Assembly: GCA_019636055.1 (NCBI GenBank)
Contig: JAHBYH010000001.1
Span: 372,001-436,000 of the forward strand
Source of the DNA: Candidatus Paracaedibacteraceae bacterium
Lineage (GTDB): Bacteria; Pseudomonadota; Alphaproteobacteria; Paracaedibacterales; Paracaedibacteraceae
Length of the DNA: 64,000 bases
Direction: 5' to 3'
How positions within the stretch are numbered: position 1 is the first letter of the stretch; every line of letters begins with the position of its first letter. The position numbers and the translations under genes are program-made. The notes beneath the pieces are model-generated. The model worked only from the letters and a program-made list of their open reading frames with translations, did not search any database and had not been told where the DNA came from. Below, one piece after another: positions 1-9,822 of the stretch.

Positions 1-134
1 ATTTTAGAAAAATACAGATTATTATATAAAGTGAGGGAAATTAATGTATTTTTAATCTTAAATAACAGAATATACAATAAAATTGGAATTATATTCTAAA
101 TAACATGTGTAACATCTTCAGGGAGTGTCAATAC
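1..134. other. A/T-rich leader without a gene
   Basis: Very A/T-rich sequence before the exported lipase/kinase-like gene. Several TATA-like stretches make promoter placement ambiguous. The only secure signal is AGGGAG at 120-125, the ribosome binding site for the start at 135. No tRNA or complete frame is seen. Confidence 0.5.
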
Positions 135-2186
135 ATGATTAGACAATTTTTAAAAGAAAAAACAGCAGTTACAGCATTAGCACTATTATTAAAAACAGCA
201 ATATCACACGCTCAACAAGTCCCTGTTCAGTTTATCGATCAACTCCCGTCAACAGAGCGAGAAAAAATCGTTGAGGTCACAAAAAACCTACTAGATAACC
301 CAACAGCTCAAGGGACAGAATTATTTCATTTGTTATCAACAGATAACGACGATGACTCACAAACAATCGTTCTTGATTCATTTCAAATTAAAGATCTTGT
401 AGATGATAACAGTTTCCTGAACGACGATATACCAACAACAAGTTTAAATACCAATACACAAGAAGAGCGCCTCAAAAGTTTCCTTAATCTTCTAGGTTTT
501 GGTGGCTCATATTTTAATAAACCCGTGAATGTAGAAAGTTCCTTAGCCCAATACATGCCTGAAATCTACATTCGCACACTCCATGGTGTTCAAAATATAT
601 TTTTTTCACCAGCCCCTTTTACAGATGCTAATTTTGCCGAGAATATTAGTTACTATGACTCGTTGAAAGGTCTGTCCCATTTAATTCCAATCTCTGTGTC
701 AACTCAAAAAAGGCATGACGCCTTATTAGCTTATGCTTTTTCAGGAAAGAAAAATTCTGAGTTAAAAGTAGAAAGCCTGTCCAATCGGGGCCTTAATGGC
801 GTTCGGCTGCCTGTTGTTGAGTTAATCGGTAAATTTCTAGCACAAAAATTAGAGAAACATATTAGTACTAAAAAAGTCATTTTTTCCGGTTCCGGTTTTT
901 CCGGAGCAATCGCGCAAGAGGTTGCATACCATTTAAAACTGAAAAACCCAGACCTTAATCTTAACATCGTTACAACACAAGCTATGCGTTATCTTGCCGG
1001 TGATTTTACACGAGATTACGAACACGTTGTCGGATGGAAAAATATCATATCGATCAATACAAATCGAAATTGGTCTGTAGAGCTAGGTATTTTTAATTAC
1101 CAAAATGTTTACTTTGATTGTCTTGGACAAAAAGTTCGCCTAGAACTTACCAGTCCAACAAATAGCTGGTTCTCGTCAATTGCCCAAAATGTTGGTTTTT
1201 TGCAAACTCAGGCCACAGAAAATGATAAAGGAGTTATATTTAAAAACCAAATGAACCCTCAGGTAAAACTTACTCGAGTCTTAGGCAAGATCCAAAAAGG
1301 TTTAGCCCAAACAACCCCCATAGAAGATCGGGATTTTGCAAAACTGGCAGAAATTATGGACTCCATCTCAAAGAGTCAGGTGCGCTCCTCAAGCAATGCT
1401 CTTGCAACCTTAGTTCAGGGTGGATTATTTTTAAAAACATCAACAGGACGGTTAGAACATGATAATCTTGTTACAATCAGGGCAATATTTAATCAACAGG
1501 TCAATACACCCATTTTAGTCAAACTAACAGATTCAGCCAGCATGGCCTTACCAGCATCCTATTATGATCCAATTTATGATGTAACAATCACACTAGCGCA
1601 TGCTGTAGGCGATAGATCTGCTCATGATAATTTGAAAAACATTCTAGATCAGAAAGATTTTACCCAAGCTGCCACAATAGAAGGGCAAAAGCTAGGTGAA
1701 ATTTTAGCGGCTCTCCACCTTAAGACCGGCTGTCTTTGCCACGGAGATTTCCATTTAAACAATATCCGATTTGACCGGGATGGACATGCGTATATCATTG
1801 ATATAGAAACCCTAGCGAATGGTATTATCGATGGAAACCGTCGGGATTTAAATGGCTTTCGAGATATTTTAGATTTGATTGCCAAGACAACATCGCATAT
1901 GTATAAAAGTCGCACCTATGGCGCCAATAAAGGATGGGGACTCATCACCACAACAAAAGATCCGACTGAAACAGAAAAAGCATTTGCAACCGGAGTTCTA
2001 AAGGGCTATATCATATCACTTGACCCGCAATTACTAGAACATGTCAAAAAACAATACCGAGATTTTCAAGTCATCTATGGCGGAGATATTAACAAATTTC
2101 TACACGGAGGCTTTTTCTCAGCCTATAGTAATACTATTTTTACCCAAGTCTTTAAATGCCCGATCATCGAAGAGCTGTTAACGTAA
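135..2186 (+). CDS. Exported lipase-like / APH-type kinase two-domain protein
   Basis: I cannot name this protein from a known family. The start at 135 is chosen over an upstream in-frame ATG at 105 because AGGGAG lies 9 bases before it and it begins directly with a signal peptide (about residues 1-26, ending SHA). It encodes 683 aa. Residues 252-258 (GSGFSGA) resemble the nucleophile elbow of class 3 lipases, but in the best alignment the catalytic Ser position is Gly. The C-terminal third carries the Brenner motif of aminoglycoside/choline phosphotransferases (HGDFHLNN at H536-D538) and the metal-binding IIDIE (D556), so the kinase site looks intact. An exported kinase domain lacks periplasmic ATP, so a secreted effector acting in a host cell is possible; this is inference. 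The next gene is convergent. Confidence 0.75.
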   Translation: MIRQFLKEKTAVTALALLLKTAISHAQQVPVQFIDQLPSTEREKIVEVTKNLLDNPTAQGTELFHLLSTDNDDDSQTIVLDSFQIKDLVDDNSFLNDDIPTTSLNTNTQEERLKSFLNLLGFGGSYFNKPVNVESSLAQYMPEIYIRTLHGVQNIFFSPAPFTDANFAENISYYDSLKGLSHLIPISVSTQKRHDALLAYAFSGKKNSELKVESLSNRGLNGVRLPVVELIGKFLAQKLEKHISTKKVIFSGSGFSGAIAQEVAYHLKLKNPDLNLNIVTTQAMRYLAGDFTRDYEHVVGWKNIISINTNRNWSVELGIFNYQNVYFDCLGQKVRLELTSPTNSWFSSIAQNVGFLQTQATENDKGVIFKNQMNPQVKLTRVLGKIQKGLAQTTPIEDRDFAKLAEIMDSISKSQVRSSSNALATLVQGGLFLKTSTGRLEHDNLVTIRAIFNQQVNTPILVKLTDSASMALPASYYDPIYDVTITLAHAVGDRSAHDNLKNILDQKDFTQAATIEGQKLGEILAALHLKTGCLCHGDFHLNNIRFDRDGHAYIIDIETLANGIIDGNRRDLNGFRDILDLIAKTTSHMYKSRTYGANKGWGLITTTKDPTETEKAFATGVLKGYIISLDPQLLEHVKKQYRDFQVIYGGDINKFLHGGFFSAYSNTIFTQVFKCPIIEELLT

Positions 2187-2612
2187 TCACAAACTCCCCG
2201 CTCGTGTCTCAAAAGCACGCATCATTCGACTGACAGCCTCAGAAAATACAGGCGTTAGAATAGATTGCAACATTGGATTACTGAATTCAAAATCAATGTA
2301 AAAGTCAATTTCAGTCAATTTGTCATTTAAGGGTGTTAAAACCCAATGATTATTTAAATAGGTAAAGGGTCCTGTTAAATATTCAATATCAACTCTGTTT
2401 GACGGGGTCAAATGCACCCGACATTTATAAGGATAGGTTAAAAATTTATAGCCGATCTCAACATCAGCTGTAAAATAATTATCATGACGATCATAGACGT
2501 TAGCAGACTCTACCCATGGTAAAAACTCCGGATAAAGGGCCACATCAGCAATAATGTCAAATAATTGCTGCGGGGTATAGGGTAGCACTTTTTTTTCTGC
2601 ATGTGTCGGCAT
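2187..2612 (-). CDS. COQ10/RatA-like START-domain protein
   Basis: A 141-aa single-domain protein of the polyketide cyclase/START (COQ10-RatA) family. The sequence shows the family opening (VLPYTPQQLFDIIADVALYPEFLPW) in shortened form as the LF-IIADV-YPEFLPW pattern near residues 10-35 and the C-terminal amphipathic helix SRMMRAFETRA. Family members bind ubiquinone and assist respiratory Q function, or, as RatA in E. coli, are proposed to hinder ribosome subunit joining. In alphaproteobacteria the coenzyme Q role is the more common assumption, and which applies here is not visible. Its stop codon abuts that of the exported kinase-like gene, so the two are convergent. A hairpin lies upstream, between it and thrS. 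Confidence 0.85.
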   Translation of the reverse strand: MPTHAEKKVLPYTPQQLFDIIADVALYPEFLPWVESANVYDRHDNYFTADVEIGYKFLTYPYKCRVHLTPSNRVDIEYLTGPFTYLNNHWVLTPLNDKLTEIDFYIDFEFSNPMLQSILTPVFSEAVSRMMRAFETRAGSL

Positions 2613-2634
2613 TGATTAGATCACCTTTTCAATC

Positions 2635-2659
2635 GACCTCTCCCATAAGGGGAGAGGTC
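2635..2659. repeat. Perfect 10-bp stem hairpin, CTCTCCC/GGGAGAG family
   Basis: GACCTCTCCC (2635-2644) pairs exactly with GGGAGAGGTC (2650-2659) around a 5-base loop. There is no T-run on either side, so it is not a typical Rho-independent terminator. A shorter relative (CTCTCC...GGAGAG) lies at 18792-18810, which suggests a dispersed intergenic hairpin. Confidence 0.6.
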
Positions 2660-2775
2660 TTGTCGTACTAGATTATCAGAATAGATAATACGGATGAATT
2701 TAAGGGTGAGGCTGCGAAAAGCCGATGTGCCGAAAAATTCACCATAGGGGCTTGTTTCTCATAATTAGTTATAGT

Positions 2776-4683
2776 TTACGGTTCTTGAGATTCGTCAATC
2801 ACCATCTTAATGGCATCCGCGACTGACAAAACTTGTTGTTCTTGTGTTCCTAGTCGGCGAATAGCGACGGTTCTCTCATCAGCCTCCCGTTTACCAGCAA
2901 CAAAGATCAACGGCACTTTCTTGACGGAATGTTCACGAATTTTATAATTGATTTTCTCATTCCGTGTATCAAGAATGGCACGAATTCCCTGAGCCTTAAG
3001 TTGATCGACAACTTGTTCAGCATAAGCATCGGCTTCTGAGGTAATGGTTGCAACACATACTTGAACAGGTGATAACCACAAGGGGAACTTCCCTGCATGA
3101 TGCTCAATCAAAATACCGATAAAGCGTTCAAAGGATCCAAGGATGGCTCGGTGCAACATAACAGGACGATGTTTTTTACCATCCTCGCCTACATAGGACG
3201 CATCAAGACGTTCAGGCAAAACAAAATCAGCCTGCAGTGTCCCACATTGCCAATCTCGGCCAATCGCATCTCGCAAAACAAACTCAAGTTTAGGACCATA
3301 AAAGGCCCCTTCTCCCGGGTTCAAGGTAAAATCAAGCCCAGATGCAATCGCTGCTTCTTTCAATGCAGCCTCCGCTTGATCCCAAATCTCATCAGAACCA
3401 GCTCGTTTTTCAGGACGATCAGAAAATTTAATCCGAATATCGTCAAAACCTAAAGCACTATAGACTTCTTTTAAGAAATCACAGAATAGTTTTGTTTCAT
3501 CAACAATTTGTTCTGGCGTACAGAAAATATGCGCATCATCCTGAGTAAAAGCACGCACACGCATGATTCCGTGTAACGCCCCGGACGGCTCATTACGATG
3601 ACAGGATCCAAATTCAGCCATGCGTAAGGGCAAGTCACGATAACTTTTGATCCCTTGTTTAAAGATCTGAACATGGCATGGACAGTTCATCGGCTTAACA
3701 GCCATCATCTTATCTTCAGACTCAACAACAAACATGTTTTCACGGAATTTATCCCAGTGACCAGAGGCCTCCCAAAAACTAGAATCCAAGATCTGAGGTG
3801 TTTTCACCTCGACGTAATCTCGCTTGTCCAAACGTTTACGCATAAAGTTTTCTAACAAGCGATAAACCGTCCAACCGTTTGGATGCCAAAATACTGATCC
3901 AGGCGCTTCTTCTTGAAGGTGGAACAAATCGAGTTCATTGCCCAAGCGACGATGGTCACGCTTTTCAGCCTCTTCGAGTTGATGCAAATAATCTTTAAGT
4001 TGTTGTTCAGTGGCCCATGCTGTTCCATAAATCCGTTGCAGTCGTTCATTGCGATGATCACCACGCCAATAAGACCCAGCAACGGACATCAGTTTAAAGG
4101 CTTTACCTAAACGCCCCGTTGATGGCAAGTGCGGACCACGACACAGGTCGATAAAGTCACCTTGACGATAAAAACTAATGACTTGTCCTGCAGGAATATC
4201 ACTAATAATTTCAGCTTTGAATTTTTCCCCAATACGTTCAAAAAACTTGATCGCTTCCTCACGTGGCATTTCCGTACGCACGATCGGCTCATCCCGTTTA
4301 ACAATTTCGTGCATACGGGCTTCTAATTTGGTCAAATCATCGGGGGTAAATGGTTGTTCCCGATAAAAATCATAATAGAAACCATTTTCAATAGCAGGCC
4401 CAATGGTTACCTGTAGATCCGGGTAGAGTTCTTTTGCAGCTTCGGCAAGAACGTGCGCCGCATCATGGCGCAATAACTCAAGCGCATCAGGATCGTTTCG
4501 GCGGACAATTTCAATAACAGATCCGTTAGGAACAGACGATGTAAGGTCCCGCATTTCCCCGTCAACCTTAATTGCCACAGCATCTTTTGCCAATGATGTT
4601 GAGATGCTTGTTGCAATTTCTAAGCCATTTTGAGGTGAAGAGAATTCACGGACACTTCCGTCTTTTAATTTTATTGCAAACAT
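2776..4683 (-). CDS. thrS: Threonyl-tRNA synthetase
   Basis: Class II aminoacyl-tRNA synthetase that charges tRNA-Thr and edits Ser-tRNA-Thr. Its 635 aa are the normal length. Order of domains: TGS (1-60), editing domain with H73 and H77 of the HxxxH motif, catalytic core with motif 2 ([13 protein letters not shown]) and the zinc-site Cys in MNCPCH, then the HGTP anticodon-binding domain. Motif 3 is visible as [15 protein letters not shown] lies 9 bases before the ATG. It stands alone between a START-domain gene and regA, all on the minus strand but with real gaps, so it is probably its own unit. No T-box-like leader is seen. Confidence 0.98.
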   Translation of the reverse strand: MFAIKLKDGSVREFSSPQNGLEIATSISTSLAKDAVAIKVDGEMRDLTSSVPNGSVIEIVRRNDPDALELLRHDAAHVLAEAAKELYPDLQVTIGPAIENGFYYDFYREQPFTPDDLTKLEARMHEIVKRDEPIVRTEMPREEAIKFFERIGEKFKAEIISDIPAGQVISFYRQGDFIDLCRGPHLPSTGRLGKAFKLMSVAGSYWRGDHRNERLQRIYGTAWATEQQLKDYLHQLEEAEKRDHRRLGNELDLFHLQEEAPGSVFWHPNGWTVYRLLENFMRKRLDKRDYVEVKTPQILDSSFWEASGHWDKFRENMFVVESEDKMMAVKPMNCPCHVQIFKQGIKSYRDLPLRMAEFGSCHRNEPSGALHGIMRVRAFTQDDAHIFCTPEQIVDETKLFCDFLKEVYSALGFDDIRIKFSDRPEKRAGSDEIWDQAEAALKEAAIASGLDFTLNPGEGAFYGPKLEFVLRDAIGRDWQCGTLQADFVLPERLDASYVGEDGKKHRPVMLHRAILGSFERFIGILIEHHAGKFPLWLSPVQVCVATITSEADAYAEQVVDQLKAQGIRAILDTRNEKINYKIREHSVKKVPLIFVAGKREADERTVAIRRLGTQEQQVLSVADAIKMVIDESQEP

Positions 4684-4812
4684 TGTCTATTCCTATAATT
4701 TTTACAGATAATGGGGCCGTAATTGTCCCCACTAATATAAGATATAGCTTAGACTCTGTTTTCTTGCAAGGATGAGTTAAGATAACTATACCCTTGAAGG
4801 AGAGGTTTAAAA

Positions 4813-5343
4813 CTACCCCCTTGGCGCATGTTTCGCTAGAATTCGTTGTAACGTCCGTCGATGCATTTTAAGACGACGTGCTGTCTCAGATACATTATTC
4901 CCACATTCAGAAAACACACGCTGAATATGTTCCCATTTTACTCGATCTGGTGACATCAACTCGTCAGATAAAGATAAATCTGCCCCTTTGTTTTGTTTTA
5001 AAGCATTATGAATCAAATCTGCATCTGCAGGTTTTGTCAGATAATCAACAGCACCATATTTAATAGCCGCAACTGCCGTTGCAATATTCCCATAGCCCGT
5101 GAGCATCACAATTCTGGCATTTTGATTAGCGGATTTAATCCCCTCAACAAGATCGAGGCCATAGCCATCGCCCAACTTCATATCAACAACGGCATAATCA
5201 AAGGATTGATCGGCCAATTGGATTCGTGCTTCATCCAAACTACCAGCCAACGTCACGGCATATCCCCGACGCCCCATCACGCGACCAAGCTGCTCACGCA
5301 GGGGCAAGTCATCATCAACAATAAGAAGAGTATTGGTTTGCAT
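4813..5343 (-). CDS. regA: Redox response regulator, RegA/ActR/PrrA type
   Basis: Two-component response regulator of 176 aa. The receiver has the acidic pocket D10-D12, the phosphorylation site D54 and the Lys in YLTKPA. The C-terminus is a Fis-type helix-turn-helix (NNVSETARRLKMHRRTLQRI). Length, the DDDLPLREQLGR opening and gene order identify the RegA/ActR family, which in alphaproteobacteria activates genes for respiration and redox balance. It lies 18 bases downstream of the sensor gene and shares its direction, with SCO1 divergent beyond, the classical reg locus. Target genes cannot be seen from this window. Confidence 0.92.
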   Translation of the reverse strand: MQTNTLLIVDDDLPLREQLGRVMGRRGYAVTLAGSLDEARIQLADQSFDYAVVDMKLGDGYGLDLVEGIKSANQNARIVMLTGYGNIATAVAAIKYGAVDYLTKPADADLIHNALKQNKGADLSLSDELMSPDRVKWEHIQRVFSECGNNVSETARRLKMHRRTLQRILAKHAPRG

Positions 5344-5361
5344 GATTTTACTCCTATGTTG

Positions 5362-6564
5362 TTACGAGCTCTGCAGTTTCACATCGCAGACAGCGCCCTT
5401 ATTATTATAAAAATACACAACTGCACCACATTTTTCCAACAATCTCTGTGCGATAAAAAGTCCTAGCCCCATATGGATTTCATTTTTATCATCCAATCGC
5501 CCTGAAACATAAGGCTGACCCAATCGATGCACAACATCATCTGAATACCCAGGCCCGTCATCACTCACACAAATATGCCGATCTGAAACATCAATCGTCA
5601 CGGTTTTAGACGCGAACTGAATTGCATTATTAATAATGTTCATCATCGCATGTGTAAATTCAGCTGTCAGCTTAATCTGCCCGCCACGCCCCTGAATATG
5701 TATTTCTTTTTTACGAGAATTATTACACCGTTGCACAATCACATCCATAGCCACCTCAAGAGGAAGACTCTGATAAGGAGCCGTATGCTCTTTTGAAAAG
5801 TTTAGTGATAAATCCTGCAAAATATCACGACACCGAGCAACTTCTTGCGCCAGTAAATCTACGTCTGGTTTAAAATCATCATGAATATGAGTTTGCAACT
5901 CTTTGACAACCAACATAATCGTTGTCAACGGCGATCCAAGTTCATGAGCTGCTGCGGCAGCAAGTCCACCAAGAGAAGCTAATTTTTGCTCCCGCACTAA
6001 AGCAAGCTCCGTTGCCTGCAACGCTTGCTCCATTTTATGGCGATCGGCTGATAACCGGCCAAGATAAGTCGCAATAAAAATCATGCTAATCCACAGAGCA
6101 AATAAAACAGAAATTCTCAGGTGCTCTGGCAAATGCAACCCCATCTGAAACCAAGGCAGTTGATATGGTGATATATAAAGAACGCCCCCCCACACCAAAC
6201 CGGCACTGGTCACTAAAATTGCTTGTCGCAAAGGCAGAAAACTTGCCGCAACAACAACAGGCGCTAACATCATGACAACAAAGGGGTTATTCAATCCTCC
6301 CGTTACAAACAAAAGTGCGCCCAATTGCCCCAAATCATAAATCAGATACAAATGTGTGTGATGGGATGGAATACTAATTCTACGTTTTTGAGAAATCGTC
6401 AAAATTAGATTCACAGCCATAGACAAAGCAATAATAGACCAAGCCAATTGCCGTGGGTACACCATGTGGAAATAAAGGTCAACAATCATCAAGGTAATTG
6501 TTTGACCCAGTAATGCGACCCACCTGAGATTAACAAGCGTCGAGAACGGTATAAGTGACATCAT
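5362..6564 (-). CDS. regB: Redox sensor histidine kinase, RegB/PrrB type
   Basis: Membrane sensor kinase of 400 aa. About six hydrophobic helices fill residues 10-170 and include the family's quinone-binding signature GGLNNPF (89-95). The H-box HELGSPLTT holds H207. C245 in ARCRDIL sits where RegB proteins have their redox-active cysteine. The ATP-binding domain shows N (MNIINNAIQFA), G1 (VSDDGPGYSDD) and G2 (GLGLFIA) boxes. It should phosphorylate the downstream RegA in response to the quinone pool. Both redox-sensing features are present, so the sensor looks functional. Confidence 0.92.
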   Translation of the reverse strand: MMSLIPFSTLVNLRWVALLGQTITLMIVDLYFHMVYPRQLAWSIIALSMAVNLILTISQKRRISIPSHHTHLYLIYDLGQLGALLFVTGGLNNPFVVMMLAPVVVAASFLPLRQAILVTSAGLVWGGVLYISPYQLPWFQMGLHLPEHLRISVLFALWISMIFIATYLGRLSADRHKMEQALQATELALVREQKLASLGGLAAAAAHELGSPLTTIMLVVKELQTHIHDDFKPDVDLLAQEVARCRDILQDLSLNFSKEHTAPYQSLPLEVAMDVIVQRCNNSRKKEIHIQGRGGQIKLTAEFTHAMMNIINNAIQFASKTVTIDVSDRHICVSDDGPGYSDDVVHRLGQPYVSGRLDDKNEIHMGLGLFIAQRLLEKCGAVVYFYNNKGAVCDVKLQSS

Positions 6565-6651
6565 TGATCAACCTTTCCCCATCATGAGTGACATCCAAAA
6601 GTCTTTATGATAAATCTAAACTAAGGATACACAAATCATAAGAGTTTCACC

Positions 6652-7293
6652 ATGAATTTACGTCTTTTACGCTTAACACTCATAGGCCTAGCTATTGGTG
6701 CCGTTATTTTCGGTGGAGCTGCCCTTTACATTAGTGGAAAAACAATTAACTTTAACCAAGACCAGCAAACTGCCCTCCCTAATCTTGGAGGACCCTTTAC
6801 TCTCGTTGACCAACATGGAAAAACACGCACTGATGCTGAATTTCGAGGCAAATATATGCTTGTTTATTTTGGCTATACCTTTTGTCCTGATATTTGTCCC
6901 TTAGGGTTACGTAACATTAGCTCTGCCATTGATCTTTTAGGACGCGACAAAGATCAGGTTGCCCCTATTTTTATTACCATTGATCCTGAACGAGATACGG
7001 TTGAATCGCTAAATTCTTATGCGTCAACCATACACTCATCTTTTATTTTGCTAACCGGTTCACAAAAAGAAATTGATACCGCCATCCAGGCATATAATGT
7101 TTATGCAGCTAAAGCCCGCCCCGACGGAACAATTGCTGAATACCTCATGGATCACAGTTCTTTGGTCTATCTCATGGATCGAGATGGAAAATTGGTTGAT
7201 TTCTTCGCCCATACCGAAGAACCTCAGAAAATTGCCGATCGTATCTCACGATTTTTAATCCAAGATATGAAGCAGAATATATCTACCAAATAG
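6652..7293 (+). CDS. SCO1/SenC/PrrC copper chaperone
   Basis: Membrane-anchored thioredoxin-fold protein of 213 aa that delivers copper to the CuA site of cytochrome oxidase or acts as its thiol reductase. One N-terminal transmembrane anchor (about residues 7-27) is followed by the copper motif CPDIC (C78, C82) and the third ligand H168 in MDHSS. It is divergent from regB, the arrangement known for regB-senC/prrC-regA loci. The 87-bp spacer therefore probably holds both promoters. The gene is followed after 10 bases by the exported kinase-like gene. Confidence 0.93.
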   Translation: MNLRLLRLTLIGLAIGAVIFGGAALYISGKTINFNQDQQTALPNLGGPFTLVDQHGKTRTDAEFRGKYMLVYFGYTFCPDICPLGLRNISSAIDLLGRDKDQVAPIFITIDPERDTVESLNSYASTIHSSFILLTGSQKEIDTAIQAYNVYAAKARPDGTIAEYLMDHSSLVYLMDRDGKLVDFFAHTEEPQKIADRISRFLIQDMKQNISTK

Positions 7294-7303
7294 GAGAATA
7301 ATT

Positions 7304-8122
7304 TTGCGAACTGCGATTCTTTTTGTCTTTACTTTATCCCCCCCCTTACACGCAAGCTCTGACCTACAACAATACGTCGAAGCAAATCTGCCAACAAAAA
7401 ATCACGTCAAGCAAATCGAGTGGCATAGAGAAAAGTATTGGGTCAAAATGGCTGACCCCAGTAAAGGGTGGCTTTCTTGTTTTGGTAAGAAAATAGGGTC
7501 GTGGCTAACCCCTGACATCATCCTAACACCAACAGCTGATTGCGGCACTGATATGCTAGCGACAGAAGCAAAACGACTGAAGATTTGCGAAAAAAAACAA
7601 GGCCATTGCAGCCGATTGATTTTGCAGGATAAAAATTGGATTTTAGTGACTGATGTCGGCCTAAACATGGAGATGCTTGTTCGCCACACCCCGACAGATC
7701 AACGTTCCGACCTTATTCTAAAAGGACTCAAAGCCATCACAGAGCTCCACAAAAAAGGAATCGTCCAAGGTCGCGCAAGCCTTAAAGACCTCACTCAAAC
7801 AAAATCTGGTGAGATCTATTTTATTGATCTTGCTGAAAATCCGGAAGAATCTATGTCTTTTGACGAAGCATGCGCTCGCGATTATATCAATTACTTCATG
7901 ACGTCGCTAACGTTTATCCCCCAAGAATCAGAACAAAAATTTGCTAAAGATTTCATGAATCAAATTCCAGAAAAAATAAAACCACTAATCAACAGAAGCC
8001 TAAGTAATCTCTCTTGGCTTGGAACACTAGCCAACTGGATCGATGCCTTTTCAGGACGCGATATCCGCAAATTTGCAAGAACCTATCGGGTATTGAAAAG
8101 CTCCAAAGTTTTTGCCTCTTAG
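7304..8122 (+). CDS. Exported protein with degenerate kinase-like domain
   Basis: A 272-aa protein with a TTG start preceded by AGGAGA and a short signal peptide (through LHASS). Residues about 140-178 follow the catalytic-loop pattern of APH/LPS-type kinases (LHKKGI, then Q155-G156-R157, then IDLAE with D175). The HGD triad is replaced by QGR and the following Asn by Asp, so the catalytic Asp is gone and this looks like a pseudokinase. The metal-binding Asp remains. The function is unknown. It follows SCO1 by 10 bases and may be co-transcribed. It is the second exported kinase-like gene in the window, the other being at 135. The family call rests on short motifs only. Confidence 0.6.
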   Translation: MRTAILFVFTLSPPLHASSDLQQYVEANLPTKNHVKQIEWHREKYWVKMADPSKGWLSCFGKKIGSWLTPDIILTPTADCGTDMLATEAKRLKICEKKQGHCSRLILQDKNWILVTDVGLNMEMLVRHTPTDQRSDLILKGLKAITELHKKGIVQGRASLKDLTQTKSGEIYFIDLAENPEESMSFDEACARDYINYFMTSLTFIPQESEQKFAKDFMNQIPEKIKPLINRSLSNLSWLGTLANWIDAFSGRDIRKFARTYRVLKSSKVFAS

Positions 8123-8194
8123 CCCTTTCATCTTGATTTATCGCCCCATTAACCCCATATTGGTTTCAGAGACAAATTAGGGAAAAGAAATACC

Positions 8195-9181
8195 ATGACG
8201 ACAACAACAGCGACCCTTAAAAAAACAGCATGTGCTCATTTAGATGCAGCTCTCGACGTTTTAAAAAACGAAGCTGACGCTATTCACGTCATGGCAAATC
8301 AACTGGATCATCATTTCTCGGATGTTGTTGACCTTCTCCTAACAACAAAAGGTCGTGTTATTGTTACCGGCATTGGTAAAAGTGGCCACATCGCTCGCAA
8401 AATTGCTGCAACCTTTGCGTCAACCGGACAGCCCGCTTTTTTCGTACACCCAGCCGAGGCTAACCACGGTGACATGGGAATGATCACACATGACGATGCA
8501 GTTATTGCTTTATCAAACTCGGGCGAGACCGCAGAACTTGCAAACCTGATTGATTTTACGCGTCGTTTTAATATCCCGCTTGTTGGGATGACACGTAATC
8601 CAGAGAGCACCTTACACAAACATTCAAGTCACCCATTATGCCTTCCAAAACACCCGGAAGCTTGCCCTTTGGGATTAGCGCCGACCACATCAACAACGAT
8701 GATGCTGGCCTTGGGTGATGCTTTGGCTGTTGCTCTTCTCACAGCACGTGGCTTTACTCACACAGATTTTAAAACCTATCATCCCGGTGGTGCTTTAGGT
8801 GGAAAGTTACGCAAAGTGGCAGAGTGCATGCACACAGGTGAATTACTTCCCACCTGTCATGAACATGAGCTAATGCAAAATGTTATCTTAACCATAAGTC
8901 AAAAGGGATTTGGCTGTGTTGCTGTGATTAATGAATCCAGTGACCTTGTTGGCATTATTACGGATGGTGACTTACGCCGCCACATGGGTGATCGTTTATT
9001 AAACCAAACAGCTCAAACAGTCATGACTAAAAATCCAACAACAACCACAGCAACCACCCTGATGACAGAAGCCCTAGCATTAATGAATAATAAAAAGATT
9101 ACATCTTTGTTCATTCTAGAGGATAATAAACCCATTGGTATCATTCATATCCATGATTTCTTGCGCGCAGGAATTCAGTAA
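8195..9181 (+). CDS. kdsD: Arabinose-5-phosphate isomerase
   Basis: Interconverts D-ribulose 5-phosphate and D-arabinose 5-phosphate, the first step to Kdo for LPS inner core. The 328 aa are the family length. A SIS domain (about 35-180) contains GIGKSGHIARK and the HPAEANHGDMGM stretch, followed by two CBS domains (about 205-328). It heads the block kdsD-lptC-lptA-lptB-rpoN, a conserved proteobacterial order, so housekeeping KdsD is more likely than a capsule-specific KpsF. Confidence 0.95.
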   Translation: MTTTTATLKKTACAHLDAALDVLKNEADAIHVMANQLDHHFSDVVDLLLTTKGRVIVTGIGKSGHIARKIAATFASTGQPAFFVHPAEANHGDMGMITHDDAVIALSNSGETAELANLIDFTRRFNIPLVGMTRNPESTLHKHSSHPLCLPKHPEACPLGLAPTTSTTMMLALGDALAVALLTARGFTHTDFKTYHPGGALGGKLRKVAECMHTGELLPTCHEHELMQNVILTISQKGFGCVAVINESSDLVGIITDGDLRRHMGDRLLNQTAQTVMTKNPTTTTATTLMTEALALMNNKKITSLFILEDNKPIGIIHIHDFLRAGIQ

Positions 9182-9198
9182 CGTCGGATTCTAATTTA

Positions 9199-9822
9199 AT
9201 GAAATACATCAGGAAACGCCGCTCATCTCGGCTTAAAAGACTTTTCCCATTCATAGCAATCGTTATTATCTTTCTGATCGTTTTTTGGCCTAATCTTCGC
9301 AACATAACTAATCCAAAAACGATACAAAATCCCGTGATTGTGTCGACAATAGCCCAAAGCCATCAAGATACCCCACCAAAAGAAGAGCTGGCCAACGAAG
9401 CACGTGATTTACACTTTGAAGGTGTTGATAAAAACAATCAACCTTATACGTTAACAGCAGTTCAAGGCACTGAGTCAAAAGATGGTATTATTGAGCTGCT
9501 GACACCAAAACTAACAATGAAGCTTAATTCAGGGGAAACTGTCACCCTGAACTCAGACAAAGCAATCTACGATAAGGCCACTGAAAAAATAGAAATGATT
9601 GATAATGTTCACCTTGTCCATTCAACGGGGTATGACTTTACCACGAAACGAGCTTGGCTTGATATGGCATCATCTATTGCTTTTGGTCACGATCCTATCC
9701 AAGGATCAGGTCCTCAAGGACAGCTATATGCTAAAGAAGGTTTTAATTTGGCAGACAAAGGAAATAAGATATCGTTACGCGGACGTCCTGAACTATTCAT
9801 CCACAAAGGAAACGAGAAATGA
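9199..9822 (+). CDS. lptC: LPS export protein LptC
   Basis: Inner-membrane bitopic protein of the Lpt bridge that passes LPS from LptBFG to LptA. It has 207 aa with one N-terminal transmembrane helix (about 15-32) after a very basic stretch (KYIRKRRSSRLKR), then a beta-jellyroll-type periplasmic domain rich in short strands. Its identity rests mainly on position between kdsD and lptA and on this architecture. Its last 4 bases overlap the lptA start, so the two are translationally coupled. Confidence 0.88.
   Translation: MKYIRKRRSSRLKRLFPFIAIVIIFLIVFWPNLRNITNPKTIQNPVIVSTIAQSHQDTPPKEELANEARDLHFEGVDKNNQPYTLTAVQGTESKDGIIELLTPKLTMKLNSGETVTLNSDKAIYDKATEKIEMIDNVHLVHSTGYDFTTKRAWLDMASSIAFGHDPIQGSGPQGQLYAKEGFNLADKGNKISLRGRPELFIHKGNEK

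Noticed and set aside
3097-3453. Rightward 118-codon open frame
   Set aside because: It lies wholly antisense to thrS, has no ribosome binding site and no recognisable domain, and is a coding shadow.
5008-5466. Rightward 152-codon open frame
   Set aside because: Antisense to regA and the end of regB, low complexity, no start signals; both reg genes are certain.
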